NCBI GenBank assembly: GCA_001725945.1
Contig: LRMT01000129.1
Span: forward strand, 1 to 38,943
Source: Cupriavidus sp. UYMMa02A
Lineage (GTDB): Bacteria > Pseudomonadota > Gammaproteobacteria > Burkholderiales > Burkholderiaceae
Direction: 5' to 3'
Length of the DNA stretch: 38,943 nt
Shown here: one piece after another, positions 1 to 8,793 of the stretch
How the letters are laid out: every line of letters starts with the position of its first letter
Position numbering within the stretch: the stretch's first letter is position 1
The notes under the pieces: model-generated
Told to the model about the DNA's origin: nothing
Seen by the model: the letters and a program-made list of their open reading frames with translations, nothing else
Databases searched by the model: none
Position numbers and translations under genes: made by a program

Positions 1-120
1 TCCCGCTTCATTTCGCGCCTGCCCGCGTCGTGGGCCTCGCGTCTTGCACTGCCGCTGATTGCCGCGCCCATGTTCCGCGTATCCGGACCCGATCTTGTCA
101 TCGCCGCGTGCAAGGCCGGG
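1..120 (+). pseudogene. Nitronate monooxygenase, N-terminal fragment
   Basis: Frame 1, open from the window edge, reads SRFISRLPASWASRLALPLI followed by AAPMFRVSGPDLVIAACKAG. This is the typical start of the nitronate monooxygenase (2-nitropropane dioxygenase) family, FMN enzymes that oxidise alkyl nitronates. The match stops abruptly after about 40 residues, just before the segment that normally continues into the FMN barrel. From about base 118 the sequence is that of an unrelated MBL-fold gene in another frame. The original start codon is probably a few codons left of the window. What remains cannot make an enzyme. Family assignment rests on recognising this N-terminal motif. Confidence 0.7.
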
Positions 121-460
121 GTGGTTGTTCGATCAGACCGTGGAAGTCGCAGCGGGCGTTTCAGCGCGTGTGACGGGTGGACACACCCCGGGGCACTGCG
201 TCGTCGACGTTGCATCGAAGGGCGAGAAGCTGACCTTCGTAGGCGACGCCATCTTCGAAGTCGGCTTCGACAATCCCGGTTGGCAGAATGGCTTCGAGCA
301 CGAGCCGGAAGTAGCTGTGGACGTGCGTATCGCGCTGCTTAACGAAGCCGCCGAGACCGGCGCTCTACTGGCCGCAGCGCATGTCGCATTCCCGTCCATC
401 GGTCACATTGCAAAGAACGGTGAGAATTTCCGATTCGTTCCGGTGCAATGGGATTACTGA
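121..460 (+). pseudogene. MBL-fold metallohydrolase, C-terminal fragment
   Basis: Frame 2 encodes about 112 residues of a metallo-beta-lactamase-fold protein. It carries the late metal-binding motif GGHTPGHCVVD and the following LTFVGDAIF strand with its metal-bridging Asp. The C-terminal HVAFPSIGHI segment also fits, with the last metal-ligand His. The N-terminal half, including the HxHxDH metal motif, is absent and replaced by a nitronate monooxygenase N-terminus in a different frame. The downstream end looks natural (stop at 458-460). An in-frame ATG at 59 lies in the foreign part and is unlikely to be a real start. Without the first metal motif the product would be inactive. Confidence 0.75.
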
Positions 461-740
461 TTGATACTCGACGAACAACCGTCATCGTATCGATTGCGAC
501 GATGATGGCAAGAAAAGCGCCGGGGGTTCAAAAGACCCGCGGCGGTTTCTTCCCATTTACGGTAGCGTTGCTAGCCGGCCCCAACAGCCGGGCCGTTTGC
601 AGTCAGCAATGTCAGGTCAGCGCGATCCCACCATCGACGCGCAGGTTCACGCCGGTGATCAAGCTGCCTTCCCCACTGGTCAACATCAGTGCTTTGCCGC
701 TGCCATCGCGCGTGATAGACCGGCGGCGGCATCAATGCAG

Positions 741-1344
741 CGCCCTCAGCCAACACATCGAGTTCCACGGCCATCTTCACGAGATCCGCAAACGTACGCG
801 CCGCCATCTTGCGCATCGCGCGGCTTGTTCATCAGGCCCGACTCCGCCATCGCCATCACCTCGCGCTCGCGGGCACTCAACGTGGCGAAGCGCGCCCGCA
901 GGTCGTCGTCACATTGCAGGGCTAGACGATTGCAACGATCGACGGCGATCGCTTCGGTCACCGCATCGATAAAATCCTGACCGCGAAACGGCTTGGACAA
1001 GAAGTCGAGCGCGCCGGCCTTCATCGCACGCACGGCCATCTCGATGTCACCATGGCCCGTGATAAACACCACAGGCAGGCAGACGCCAAGCCGGATCATC
1101 TCACGCTGCACGTCCAGTCCGTTGTTTCGCCACGCAGACCCACGTTCATCACCACGCAACCCGGCACTGGTTCCATCGGCGCCGCCAGGAATGCGTCGGC
1201 GGACAGAAATGCGCGGGGTCGAATGCCGACCGATCGCAGCAGGTCGGCCAGGGCGTCGTTCATGGAGAGATCGTCATCGACGATACAGACCACGGGTTCG
1301 ACAGCATTGCAGCCGCGGCTAAGCTTCGATGTCATGACGTTCAC
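741..1344 (-). pseudogene. FixJ/StyR-type response regulator, broken
   Basis: Reading leftwards from ATG 1344, the receiver start VVCIVDDDLSMNDALADLLR is clear, with the acidic DDD pocket. At about 1115-1125 a one-base loss shifts the frame, after which GLDVQREMIRLG and LPVVFITGHGDIEMAVRAMK continue the receiver. The conserved KPF follows, then the LuxR-type HTH start LSAREREVMAMAESGLMNK. Directly after LMNK (about 823) the sequence jumps to MRKMAARTFADLVKMAVEL in another frame. The roughly 19 residues that normally hold the recognition helix are missing. Two lesions, one a real internal deletion, make this a pseudogene. The original C-terminal end is uncertain because no in-frame stop follows closely. 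Confidence 0.8.
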
Positions 1345-1528
1345 GATGGACTCCGGTATGTCTGCTGGGAAGACCTGCTCGCACTGGCCGGGGCTGCCAT
1401 GGCAAAGTGCGACGGTATGATGGTTGTTAGTCTAGAAAGCCCGGCATGGCGTAACAAGACACAACGGCCAGAAGCCACGTTTCCGCGCACGCACCAGTCT
1501 CCGTGCCATCCAGACAACAAGAAAAGAA

Positions 1529-1556
1529 CGACGCCCCCCGGAGGTGGGAGGCGTCG
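1529..1556 (-). terminator. Rho-independent terminator of the NDH-2-like gene
   Basis: On the minus strand, 32 bases after the oxidoreductase stop, CGACGCC and GGCGTCG form a 7-bp stem that can extend through C/G pairs. It is followed by a T-rich stretch (GTTCTTTTCTTG on the minus strand). This is a classical intrinsic terminator layout. Confidence 0.75.
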
Positions 1557-1587
1557 GCGAACGGGACCGAACAAGGATCGATACGTG

Positions 1588-2795
1588 TTACGCGTACTGA
1601 ATATCAGGATCGCCGGCGGCCAGTGCCTGCACGCGATCGGGGGCTGGCGGGTAGATCCACTGGGTGTTGATCAGGATCTTGCGTGCCTTGCCTTCGGCGT
1701 GCGTCAGCTTGACATCACGGTCCCAGCCCTCGGTGTACACAGCGCCCCACGCGCCGAGATCGAGGCAGGTCGCGTAGAACGTCTGCCGATATTCCCGCGT
1801 GGGCAGGCCCAGCAGGTCGGCGGCCACGTTATGGCCCGCAAAGCGGCCCATGAACTGTGCATGCTGGCACGACATCAGCGAGTAATGGCCCTCGTCGTCG
1901 GTCAATGCACGTACCACGTCGCCAGCACCGAAGATATCCTTCGCACCAACCACGCGCAGGTCGCCGGTCACAGCCATGCGGCCCTGGCGATCCACCTCCG
2001 GCGCCACCTGTCCCGTCAGCGCGCTGGCCACCATGCCGCCCGTCCAGATCACGGTGCTGGCATCGAGCCGTTCGCCCGTGCCGGTCACCACGCCTTGGCA
2101 TCGAACGACACGACACCACCGCCCACGCACGTTTCGATGCCCAGCTTTTCTAGCGCCTCGAGGATCTGCGGGCGCGGGCCGGGGCCAAGATCCGGACCGA
2201 TGACGTCGGCACGCTCCACCACCACGATGCGTGGACGCATGGCGTCGCCAAAAATGGCATGCAGCCGCTCGGGCAGTTCGGTGGCTACTTCCAGCCCCGT
2301 GAAGCCACCGCCCACGACAACGAACGTATTGCGCGCCGCCGTATCGGGCTTCGATGCCAGGCTCTCCAGATGCTCGCGCAGCTTCACCGCCTCATCGATC
2401 TGATCCACTGCAAACGCGTGCTCGGCCAGACCGGGCAATGGCGGCCGGAACAGCCGGCTGCCGCTGGTTAGCACCAGGCGGTCGTAGCTGGCCGATCTGG
2501 CACCGCCTGCCGCCAGCGCGATATCGACGCTGTGATCGTTGGGATGGATGCGCTCGACGGCCCCTTCAATTAACTTCACGCCGACGGTATCCAGCAGCGG
2601 CTGGAACGGCACGGCCATCTGCTCGGGGTGAGCCTCGTGCAGGCGCGGGCGCACTTGCAGCGCGGCCCGGGGCGACACCAGGGTGATCTCGACGTCGGAG
2701 GCTGCATCGCCTTGCTTATCGACGACGCGCGCAGCACCGAGGGCTGTCCAGAGTCCGGCGAATCCGCCGCCGACGATCAGGATGTTTCGCTTCAT
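1588..2795 (-). pseudogene. NDH-2-like NAD(P)/FAD oxidoreductase (one frameshift)
   Basis: A pyridine nucleotide-disulfide oxidoreductase of the type II NADH dehydrogenase kind, about 400 residues. The N-terminus has the FAD-binding NILIVGGGFAGLWTALG motif. A second Rossmann motif, FVVVGGGFTGLEVATELPER, starts near residue 165. The quinone-oxidoreductase-like ALTGQ and GAGDVV segments follow. It probably passes electrons from NAD(P)H to quinone at the membrane. ATG 2795 has a GAGGTCGTC ribosome site. At about 2093-2098 one G is missing from what should read AAG-GGC-GTG, shifting the frame after SFDAK. QGVVTGTGERLDASTVIWTG resumes in the next frame and runs to the stop at 1588. Restoring the base gives a full-length protein, so a sequence error is plausible. 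Confidence 0.8.
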
Positions 2796-2948
2796 GATGA
2801 CGACCTCAAAATTTCAGTTGCGCAGGGCGATCGACGCCATGCGCCTGGCTGTCAGGCGCTGGCGGATCGCGGTGGATGGAATGCAGGTACGGGTTGCGCG
2901 GCAGGTACGCGTGAGCGTTGGGCGCGCCTGCCGGGTTGATGGCGCCTA

Positions 2949-3356
2949 TTACATCACCGGCGTCAGGATCGGTGCGCCCTGGTTCTTGATCAGGAAGACC
3001 ACGAACCTGGCTGGCCTGGTGTTGCTGGCATTTCGCCCGACGGTATGGATGTCGTTCGGGCCCTCATGAAACGTGTCGCCGGGCTTGAGCGTGACTTCCT
3101 TGCCGCCCTTCACACCCATGATGATGCTGCCTTCGAGCACGTAGATGAAGCCATGCGCATCGTGGCGATGCACGGGGTCGTATCCACCCGGTGGGTACTC
3201 CACGACGATCATCTGCACTTCCTTGCCGGGATACTCGGGCAGTGCCTCGGTTGCCAGCGGCGTGACCTTCACCTCAGGCGCCGCAGCGATGGCCGCCGGC
3301 TGCTGCAGCACGCACGAGACGGCCAGTATGGCAGTGATGGACAGGACGCGCTTCAT
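2949..3356 (-). CDS. Secreted cupin-domain protein
   Basis: 135 residues starting MKRVLSITAILAVSCVLQQP, a Sec signal peptide with probable cleavage after AIAAA. The mature part is a single cupin barrel. Cupin motif 1 is PGGYDPVHRHDAHGFIYVLEG, with His, His and Glu-type ligands, and motif 2 is PGDTFHEGPNDIHTVGRNAS. It should bind one metal ion in the periplasm; the substrate is unknown. An upstream in-frame start at 3461 lies inside the AhpD-like gene and has no signal peptide, so 3356 is preferred. It begins 4 bases after that gene's stop, so the two are very likely co-transcribed. Placement with AhpD-like and Ohr genes suggests a role in oxidative or electrophile stress (inference). Confidence 0.85.
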   Translation of the reverse strand: MKRVLSITAILAVSCVLQQPAAIAAAPEVKVTPLATEALPEYPGKEVQMIVVEYPPGGYDPVHRHDAHGFIYVLEGSIIMGVKGGKEVTLKPGDTFHEGPNDIHTVGRNASNTRPARFVVFLIKNQGAPILTPVM

Positions 3357-3360
3357 CGCA

Positions 3361-3840
3361 TCACTCCAGACCGGCCTTGTCCAGGCCGAACATCTTGTCT
3401 GCAGAGCCGGGTTCCATCTGGAACGCCACGTTGAGCCGGTTCCAGGCATTGATGGCACCAATCTGGAAGGTCAGGTCCGACAGCTCCTTTTCGGAGAACT
3501 GGGTGCGTACGCGTTCGAAGATGCCGTCCGGCACGCCATGCGCGGGCAGGTTGGTCAGCACCTCGGTCCAGGCCAGCGCGGCGCGCTCGCGCGGCGAGAA
3601 CAGCGTGGACTCCCGCCAGATCGCCACATGATGCAGGCGCAGTTCGCGCTCGCCGTGGATCTTGGCCTGCTTGACATGCATATCGACACAGAACGCGCAG
3701 CCGTTCAGCTGCGATGCACGGATCTCCACCAGCTCACGGATGTGCTGCTCGAGTGTCGTCTTCTGGAACAGCGCGCCAAGCTCGACGAGCTTCTTCGTGA
3801 GCTCCGGCGATTGATGGAAGTAGTTCAAACGTTGTGACAT
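3361..3840 (-). CDS. AhpD-like carboxymuconolactone decarboxylase-family protein
   Basis: 159 residues, start MSQRLNYFHQSPEL with a good GCAGGAGAG ribosome site. The family signature is clear. IRELVEIRASQLNGCAFCVD is followed by MHVKQA, giving the redox CxxC pair and the downstream His of the AhpD active site. Then come RERAALAWTEVLTNL and an INAWNRLNVAF C-terminal helix typical of the alkylhydroperoxidase-like core. Likely a small all-helical, oligomeric peroxidase or thiol-redox protein in the cytoplasm. First gene of a short operon with the signal-peptide cupin. It sits beside an Ohr/OsmC gene, which supports a role in removing organic peroxides. An upstream in-frame ATG at 3861 has no ribosome site. 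Confidence 0.88.
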   Translation of the reverse strand: MSQRLNYFHQSPELTKKLVELGALFQKTTLEQHIRELVEIRASQLNGCAFCVDMHVKQAKIHGERELRLHHVAIWRESTLFSPRERAALAWTEVLTNLPAHGVPDGIFERVRTQFSEKELSDLTFQIGAINAWNRLNVAFQMEPGSADKMFGLDKAGLE

Positions 3841-3992
3841 ATGTCTCTCCTGCGGAACCAAAGGGGATGCGCTCGCGGAACCCGTGACAACCCTCTCACC
3901 TCGGGAACTGCTTGGTGGTCATCGTAGTGCGCAGTGCCGCGTGCCGGTAGTGTCGCCACGGTGCCCAGTCTGTTGTCGCGGCGGCACCAATC

Positions 3993-4015
3993 GCCCGTCG
4001 GCCGGCACGACGGGC
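3993..4015 (-). terminator. Possible terminator hairpin after the Ohr gene
   Basis: GCCCGTCG and CGACGGGC form an 8-bp GC-rich stem with a 7-base loop, 10 bases past the Ohr/OsmC stop. No T-run follows on the minus strand, so this may be a weak terminator, a Rho-assisted end or an RNA-stabilising hairpin. Confidence 0.4.
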
Positions 4016-4025
4016 TTTCACGCAG

Positions 4026-4529
4026 TCAGTCGATCACGCTCACGATGCTGTGAATGCCCTCGCGAGCCATCTTGGCGTAGGGGCAAAAACGCTCGGTGTT
4101 GCGTACCAGTTCCTCGGCCTGGCGCCGCTCCACGCCCGGCATGCGGACGCGAATCTCGGCAATCAGCGCGTACCCGCCATCAACGGGATCACGGCCGAAG
4201 GACACCTCGACCGCCACCGTCGCCTGGGTCGTGTCGACCTGCGCGCGCTTGGCAAGGAGACTCAGTGCCCCGTGAAAGCAGGCGGCATAGCCTGCGGCGA
4301 AAAGCTGCTCCGGATTGGTGCCGCTGCCTGGCCCCCCCATCGCCGCGGGCAGGCGCAGATCGAGGATGAGATTGCCATCGTCGGACCTTGCCGTGCCGGA
4401 CGCCCGGCCATGCGCGGCCTCGCCTCCGGACACCGTGACGGTCGTGGTGTACAGCGCCGTGAATCCCTGTCCCCGGTATCTGTCGAGCAAGGTCAATGGC
4501 GGAGGCTGCAACCGCTCGTTATCCATCAT
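4026..4529 (-). CDS. Organic hydroperoxide resistance protein (OsmC/Ohr family)
   Basis: 167 residues. The central motif TNPEQLFAAGYAACFHGALS carries the peroxidatic Cys, and ERFCPYAKMAREGI carries the resolving Cys, as in Ohr. Ohr enzymes reduce organic and lipid hydroperoxides using lipoylated proteins as reductant. The N-terminal TLLDRYRGQGFTALYTTTVT is slightly longer than in short Ohr proteins. Start ATG 4529 (or the adjacent 4526) has a GGCGGAG site. The gene begins 9 bases after the stop of the NAD(P)-binding reductase gene, suggesting one operon. No OhrR-type MarR regulator is visible nearby; the GlxA-type regulator just upstream could control the cluster (inference). Confidence 0.88.
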   Translation of the reverse strand: MMDNERLQPPPLTLLDRYRGQGFTALYTTTVTVSGGEAAHGRASGTARSDDGNLILDLRLPAAMGGPGSGTNPEQLFAAGYAACFHGALSLLAKRAQVDTTQATVAVEVSFGRDPVDGGYALIAEIRVRMPGVERRQAEELVRNTERFCPYAKMAREGIHSIVSVID

Positions 4530-4538
4530 CGTCTCCGC

Positions 4539-5281
4539 CTATTGTTGACGGATCCATTCCTCGAAGCGGATGTGTCCAAGCCGTGCCTCGCCTTCCGGCA
4601 CAAGCGTGCCTTCCTGAAGTGCTGCGCCGAAGTAGAGTGCCGCCGGATCTGCCACGACGGTGCGCTTGTCGCCAGTCGCCTGCAGGTAGCGCTGCACGAG
4701 GTCGCTCAAACGGAAGCGTTCGGGGCCGCCGATGTCGATCATGCCATTGATCGGGGCGGCCAGTGCGGCATCGGCTACCGCATGCGCCACGTCGTCCGAC
4801 GCGATGGGCTGAATCAGAGCCGGCGTCAGGCGGATCGTGTCCACCTGCCCGGCCGACTGCGCAATGCCGCCGAGGAACTCCAGGAACTGCGTCGACCGCA
4901 CGATCGTGTAGGGAATGCCGGCCTGGCGGATCAGCGCCTCCTGCGCGATCTTGGCGCGAAAGTAGCCGCTTTGTTCCAGCTTGTCGGTGCCGACCACGGA
5001 TAACGCAACGTGGTGCGCCACGCCGGCTTCCTTCTCGCCGCCGCGAGGTTGCGGCCAGAGGTCTCGAAAAAGTACAGTACCGCCTCGTCTTCGAACGACG
5101 GCGAGTTGGCCACGTCGACCACCACCTGTGCGCCGGCCAGCGCCTGCGCCAGGCCCTCGCCTGTCAGCGCATTGACGCCGGTGCCTGGCGAGGCGGCCAG
5201 CACATCATGGCCCTGCGCGGCCACCCGCGCCACCACCTTCTTGCCGATCAGACCAGTACCGCCTATGACAACAATCTTCAT
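4539..5281 (-). pseudogene. NmrA-like NAD(P)-binding reductase (one frameshift)
   Basis: Start MKIVVIGGTGLIGKKVVARV has an extended-SDR/NmrA dinucleotide motif (GGTGLIG) and a GGAGATG ribosome site. VVDVANSPSFEDEAVLYFFE follows. At about 5035-5045 one base is lost. The protein then resumes as GVAHHVALSVVGTDKLEQSG, then FRAKIAQEALIRQAGIPYTI and VRSTQFLEF, the usual atypical-SDR core. It ends at 4539 as FEEWIRQQ. Restored length is about 247 residues. The family binds NAD(P)H and acts as a sensor or quinone reductase-like enzyme; the substrate here is unknown. It heads the operon with the Ohr gene. A sequence error is as likely as true inactivation. Confidence 0.8.
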
Positions 5282-5434
5282 GATGCATCTCCATGCAAGT
5301 AAGTGGAGCCTGTCCACAGTACCTGCATGCTAGGTGTGGCCGTGTGCCGGCACCAGACCGGCGCCGGGCCCACGGTGTTTCCTTTTTGGCATCAATCGGA
5401 TCCGGGGGCGGAGAGAGCGATGGATCGGGCGATC

Positions 5435-6401
5435 CTAGCGGTTGACCTTCAGCCGGTACTCACTTGGAGACAGTCCAAAGTGGCGCTGGAACGTCACGCG
5501 CATCCGCTCTTCGCTGCCGAAGCCGCACTCGCGCGCGATGACGTCGACGGGCCGGCCCGGGTCCTGCAACTGCCGCCGCGCCGCTTCGAGCCTGAAATGC
5601 TCCACGCCCTTGGCCGGCGTGCGCCCCGTCTTTCCTTGTATACGCGCGCAAATTACGCGGACTCATGCCGACATACTCGGCAAGCTGTTCGACCGACAAC
5701 TCCTGCGTGGAGAGGTTCCGCACGATCCACAAGTGCAGAGATTCGAACACTGGCACCCGCCGGCTCTGGGAGATCAGGATCTCGCTCAACTGCGGCTGGG
5801 CCCCGGGGCGCTTCATGTAGACCGCCAGTTCCTTTGCGGAATTGAGCGCGACCTCGTGTCCGTAGTCGGCTTCCACCATGGCCAAGGCCAGGTCGATGCC
5901 GGTGGTCACGCCGGCCGACGTCCAGAGGTTCTGCTGCTGCACGAAGATCGCGTCGGGATCGAGGTCCACTGTGGGGAACAATTCGCGGAACCGGTCGAGC
6001 ATGGCCCAGTGCGTGGTGGCGCGCTTGCCGTCCAGCAAGCCCGCGAATGCCAGCAGGAATGCGCCGCTGCACACAGAGGCCATGCGCCGGATCTTGCCCG
6101 ACGCCGTAGCCAGCCAGTCGATCAGCGCCGTCTCATTCTTCGCCACCTCAAGGATCGTGGGTGACCCCGGTACGATCACCGTGTCGACGACCCGCAGGTC
6201 GAACGACGCCAGGGACACGGAACTCATCGCGGTGCCCTCCACCGTTGCAACTATTCCACCGGAGAAGCTGGTGGTGTGGCACCGGTAACCCGCCATCCCG
6301 CGCGCGCGCGTAGTTGGAGGCGGCCAGAACACGGTCTGGGGTCCGGCGAGATCGAGCAGGCTGACATCGGGATACGCCACGAACAGGATGTTGCGCGGCA
6401 T
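5435..6401 (-). pseudogene. GlxA/FtrA-type AraC-family regulator (frameshift in HTH)
   Basis: N-terminal DJ-1/PfpI-like domain (NILFVAYPDVSLLDLAGPQT, and MASVCSGAFLLAFAGLLDGK with the nucleophile-elbow Cys), followed by an AraC double HTH starting at LSVEQLAEYVGMSPRN. At 5632-5650 the frame slips by the equivalent of two lost bases, within the AATTTGC and AAGGAAAG runs. The second HTH half (GFGSEERMRVTFQRHFGLSP) continues in another frame to the stop at 5435. Such regulators sense small metabolites through the PfpI-like domain. Start MPRNILF at 6401 is chosen because it begins the domain; an in-frame ATG at 6446 would add 15 residues. It is transcribed with the same polarity as the reductase/Ohr pair. 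Restored length is about 322 residues. Confidence 0.82.
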
Positions 6402-6955
6402 GTCTTCAATGTTTCCTGAGGCGGGGAATGACTGATGTTGAAGCATGAGAGGAATGGCGGGAACCGAGTGATGCTACGTCAATGGGGCAATCCCGCGCAA
6501 GCCTGTGCCCCGACCGTAACAGGACGGCCAGCGGGCGCTGCTGCAATGCGGCAATCTCCCCGGTACATGCCTGTCGCTCGACGGGCTCGGGTATCGATAG
6601 TGCTGTCATCGTTCGGCTTCCGTATGTCACATCCAGTGGCATCGCACGACTCTCAGGCATAGGCCAGGCGTCCCGTGGCGGTCAGTCCGGCGGGTGTCGT
6701 CGCGACAGGGCAATGTGGCCGCGAGTCTAGTGAGTGCGTGGGTGCGTCACAAGAGGGTCCGGAGCGCGACGCCGTTTCCCGAAATGCACCAATGCCGGAT
6801 GACGTTCTCGTGACGTGGCCCGGACGGCTGGCAGTCTGGCAGAAAAAATGGGAACGCTGTCATTTACGGTCTATTAAGCGCTCATTAACATCAAGTCGAG
6901 GTCGGCCGAGGGGTGGTCAGCAGTGCCGGCGGTCAATCCAATAGCGAGAAAAGAC
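6402..6955. other. Intergenic stretch, no convincing gene
   Basis: About 550 bases between the divergent GlxA-type regulator and the WrbA-like remnant. Short ORFs on both strands show no domain, no ribosome site and no coherent codon pattern. The right end is A/T-richer, with ATTAAGCGCTCATTAA around 6873-6888, a possible promoter or operator zone for the former WrbA-like gene. Nothing firmer can be supported. Confidence 0.4.
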
Positions 6956-7117
6956 ATGACAGATGCAGTTCGCGTCGCCGTGGTGTACCACGGCGGCCTT
7001 GGTCATACTCGGAAGCACGCCGAAGCCGTGCGTGCCGGCGCCGGAAGCGTGATGGGGGTGCGGAGCACACTGGTCCCGGTGAAAGACATCGATGCCCACT
7101 GGAGCCACCTCGAAGCC
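6956..7117 (+). pseudogene. WrbA-like flavodoxin-fold reductase, N-terminal fragment
   Basis: ATG 6956 follows an AGCGAGAAAAG ribosome site and reads MTDAVRVAVVYHGGLGHTRK, then HAEAVRAGAGSVMGV and VKDIDAHWSHLEAA. This is the first flavodoxin-fold strand, phosphate-binding loop and second strand of a WrbA/NADPH-dependent FMN reductase-like protein. After about 54 residues the frame enters histidine kinase sequence in another phase, and the rest of the reductase is gone. WrbA-type enzymes reduce quinones with NAD(P)H using FMN. The start signals look intact, so a short peptide could still be made, but it would have no enzyme function. Confidence 0.65.
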
Positions 7118-7690
7118 GCCGGCCGGAACGGTTGGTGGCCGACGCGCAGCGCGCGGGCATGGTGCTGGCCGAGCTCAGGGCCCTGGCGTCACCCGCCGCG
7201 CGGCCCCGCCAGCCAATACGGCTCGATGCGCTGCTGCGCGACGCGCTGCACTGGCTCGATGACGAACTGCGGCACCACGGGATCGAGGTAGTGCCAGATC
7301 TTTCGGACGATGACATCGTCGTCGTGGCGGAGCGCACCGCGCTACATCAGCTCTTTGTCAACCTGGTCATCAATGCGATGGAATCCATGGCGGACACACC
7401 ACGGCAGACACGCCAAATGATCATACATCTGGCGGCCGACATGCACGACGCCGTCGTGGAGGTCAGCGACCGTGGCTGCGGCTTTGCCGGCGACGCCGCG
7501 CCACGCCTGTTCGATGCGTTCTATACGACCAAGGATGAAGGGATGGGGATGGGACTGGCAATCTGCCAGTGCATCGTGAACGACCACGGCGGCAGCATCC
7601 GTGCGGAATGCCGCCCCTGTGGCGGCGCACGCTTTGTGGTGCGCCTGCCCCGCCAGGCTCAGGCGGCCATCGAGCGCCGCCCGCAAGAAG
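7118..7690 (+). pseudogene. Sensor histidine kinase, C-terminal fragment
   Basis: Frame 1 from about 7118 begins in the helix after the phospho-acceptor His (LVADAQRAGMVLAELRALAS) and holds a complete HATPase_c domain. The N box is LFVNLVINAMESM, the G1 box VEVSDRGCGFAGD, the F box LFDAFYTTKDEGMGMGLAIC with G2, and the end is GGARFVVRLP. The sensor part and H box are missing, replaced by the WrbA-like fragment, so it cannot autophosphorylate. The kinase type (FixL/StyS-like, short linker to H box) would match the FixJ-type regulator remnant at 741-1344. The two may once have been a pair (inference). No stop of its own is seen before the LysR gene. Confidence 0.75.
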
Positions 7691-7729
7691 GCCGACACCA
7701 GGCAGCGGAATGCATTGGGGGAAGAAAAC

Positions 7730-8735
7730 ATGGAATCGACGCAACAGGCGGACGTATCGGACCGCAATTCCGGATCAGCCTGCCGAATCGCGCTGACGCG
7801 CTGTCGACAAGCTTTGCCGCGAGCTACGCGGGAATCATGGCATTCATGGCCGTGGCCAGCGAAGGCAGCTTTGCCAAAGCCGGCGAGCGCCTGGGCATCG
7901 GGCGATCAGCCGTGAGCCGCAACGTGCAAAAGCTGGAAACACAGTTGAGCACCCGGCTCTTCCTGCGCACCACGCGCGCGACACAGCTCACGCGCGAAGG
8001 TCAGCGCTTCTTCGAGAACTGCCACCAGGCGTCACGCATATCGTAGAAGCCATGAACGACATGCTGGAGTTGCGCCAGGGCCCTCCGCGTGGTCTGCTAC
8101 GCATCAGTGCCACCGTGGGCTTTGGCCGAAAGGTCGTGGCACCGTTGCTCGACAGCTTCGTCAAGGCCTATCCGGACATTGCCATCGACCTGCTGCTGGA
8201 TGACCGGCCGACGGACTTCGCATCGGAGCAGATCGATGTCGCGTTTCGCAATGGACGGATCGAGGACTCCAGCATCATCGCCAAGCAACTGATCCCGATG
8301 CAGATGGCACTGTGCGCGGCGCCGTCGTATGTGGCCCGGCACGGACTGCCGGAGACACTGGACGACCTCGCACACCACGAATGCATCAACTTCCGCTTCT
8401 CCAGCGGGCGCATCTTCGAATGGGAGTTCAAGGTCGACGGCATCGTGCGCAAGTTCCTGCCCAAGGCGCGTATGACATTCAACGATGCGGACCTCGTGCT
8501 GCACGCAGTGCTGGAAGGATGGGGGATCGCACAAATGGCCGGCTACCAGATCCGGGATCATGTCGCAAACAATGAACTCGGAATCGCCCTGGCACGGCAC
8601 GCGCCAGACGATCGCGGCCACTACATCTGCTACCTGAGCCGCCAGCACCTTCCCACGCGTATCCGCGTGTTTATCGACTTCATGACCGAACAGATCCGCG
8701 CACTCGGTATCGACTTCATGACGAATTCAACGCTG
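7730..8735 (+). pseudogene. LysR-family regulator (two frameshifts)
   Basis: ATG 7730 has a strong GGGGGAAG site. The frame slips by one lost base near 7795, after which the winged HTH is clear: IMAFMAVASEGSFAKAGERL, GIGRSAVSRNVQKLE and FLRTTRATQLT. A second one-base loss at about 8030 (CAGG for CAGGG) is followed by VTHIVEAMNDMLELRQGPPR and the whole periplasmic-binding-like effector domain to FMTEQIRALGIDFM. Restored length is about 330 residues. The end is blurred: no stop occurs in the last frame before the next gene, but stops sit in other frames at 8719 and 8734. It probably controls the following DMT transporter or the neighbouring eroded genes. It may be degenerate rather than misread. 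Confidence 0.78.
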
Positions 8736-8758
8736 AAAGCCCCGAGGCGCTTTCAGCG
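8731..8758 (+). terminator. Hairpin between LysR and the DMT transporter
   Basis: CGCTGAAAG and CTTTCAGCG form a perfect 9-bp stem with a 10-base loop exactly where the LysR reading frame should end. There is no T-run on the plus strand. It may be a terminator or a protein-binding palindrome. Confidence 0.4.
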
Positions 8759-8793
8759 CCCTCACCGGCAACTCGCATGGCGGGAGCAGCGGC

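Noticed and set aside
448..972. 174-residue plus-strand ORF over the response regulator remnant
   Set aside because: No domain. The minus-strand frames give recognisable receiver and HTH motifs, so this is antisense.
1399..2403. 334-residue plus-strand ORF over the NDH-2 gene
   Set aside because: It spans the terminator and the complementary strand of a clear oxidoreductase. Its composition is that of an antisense frame.
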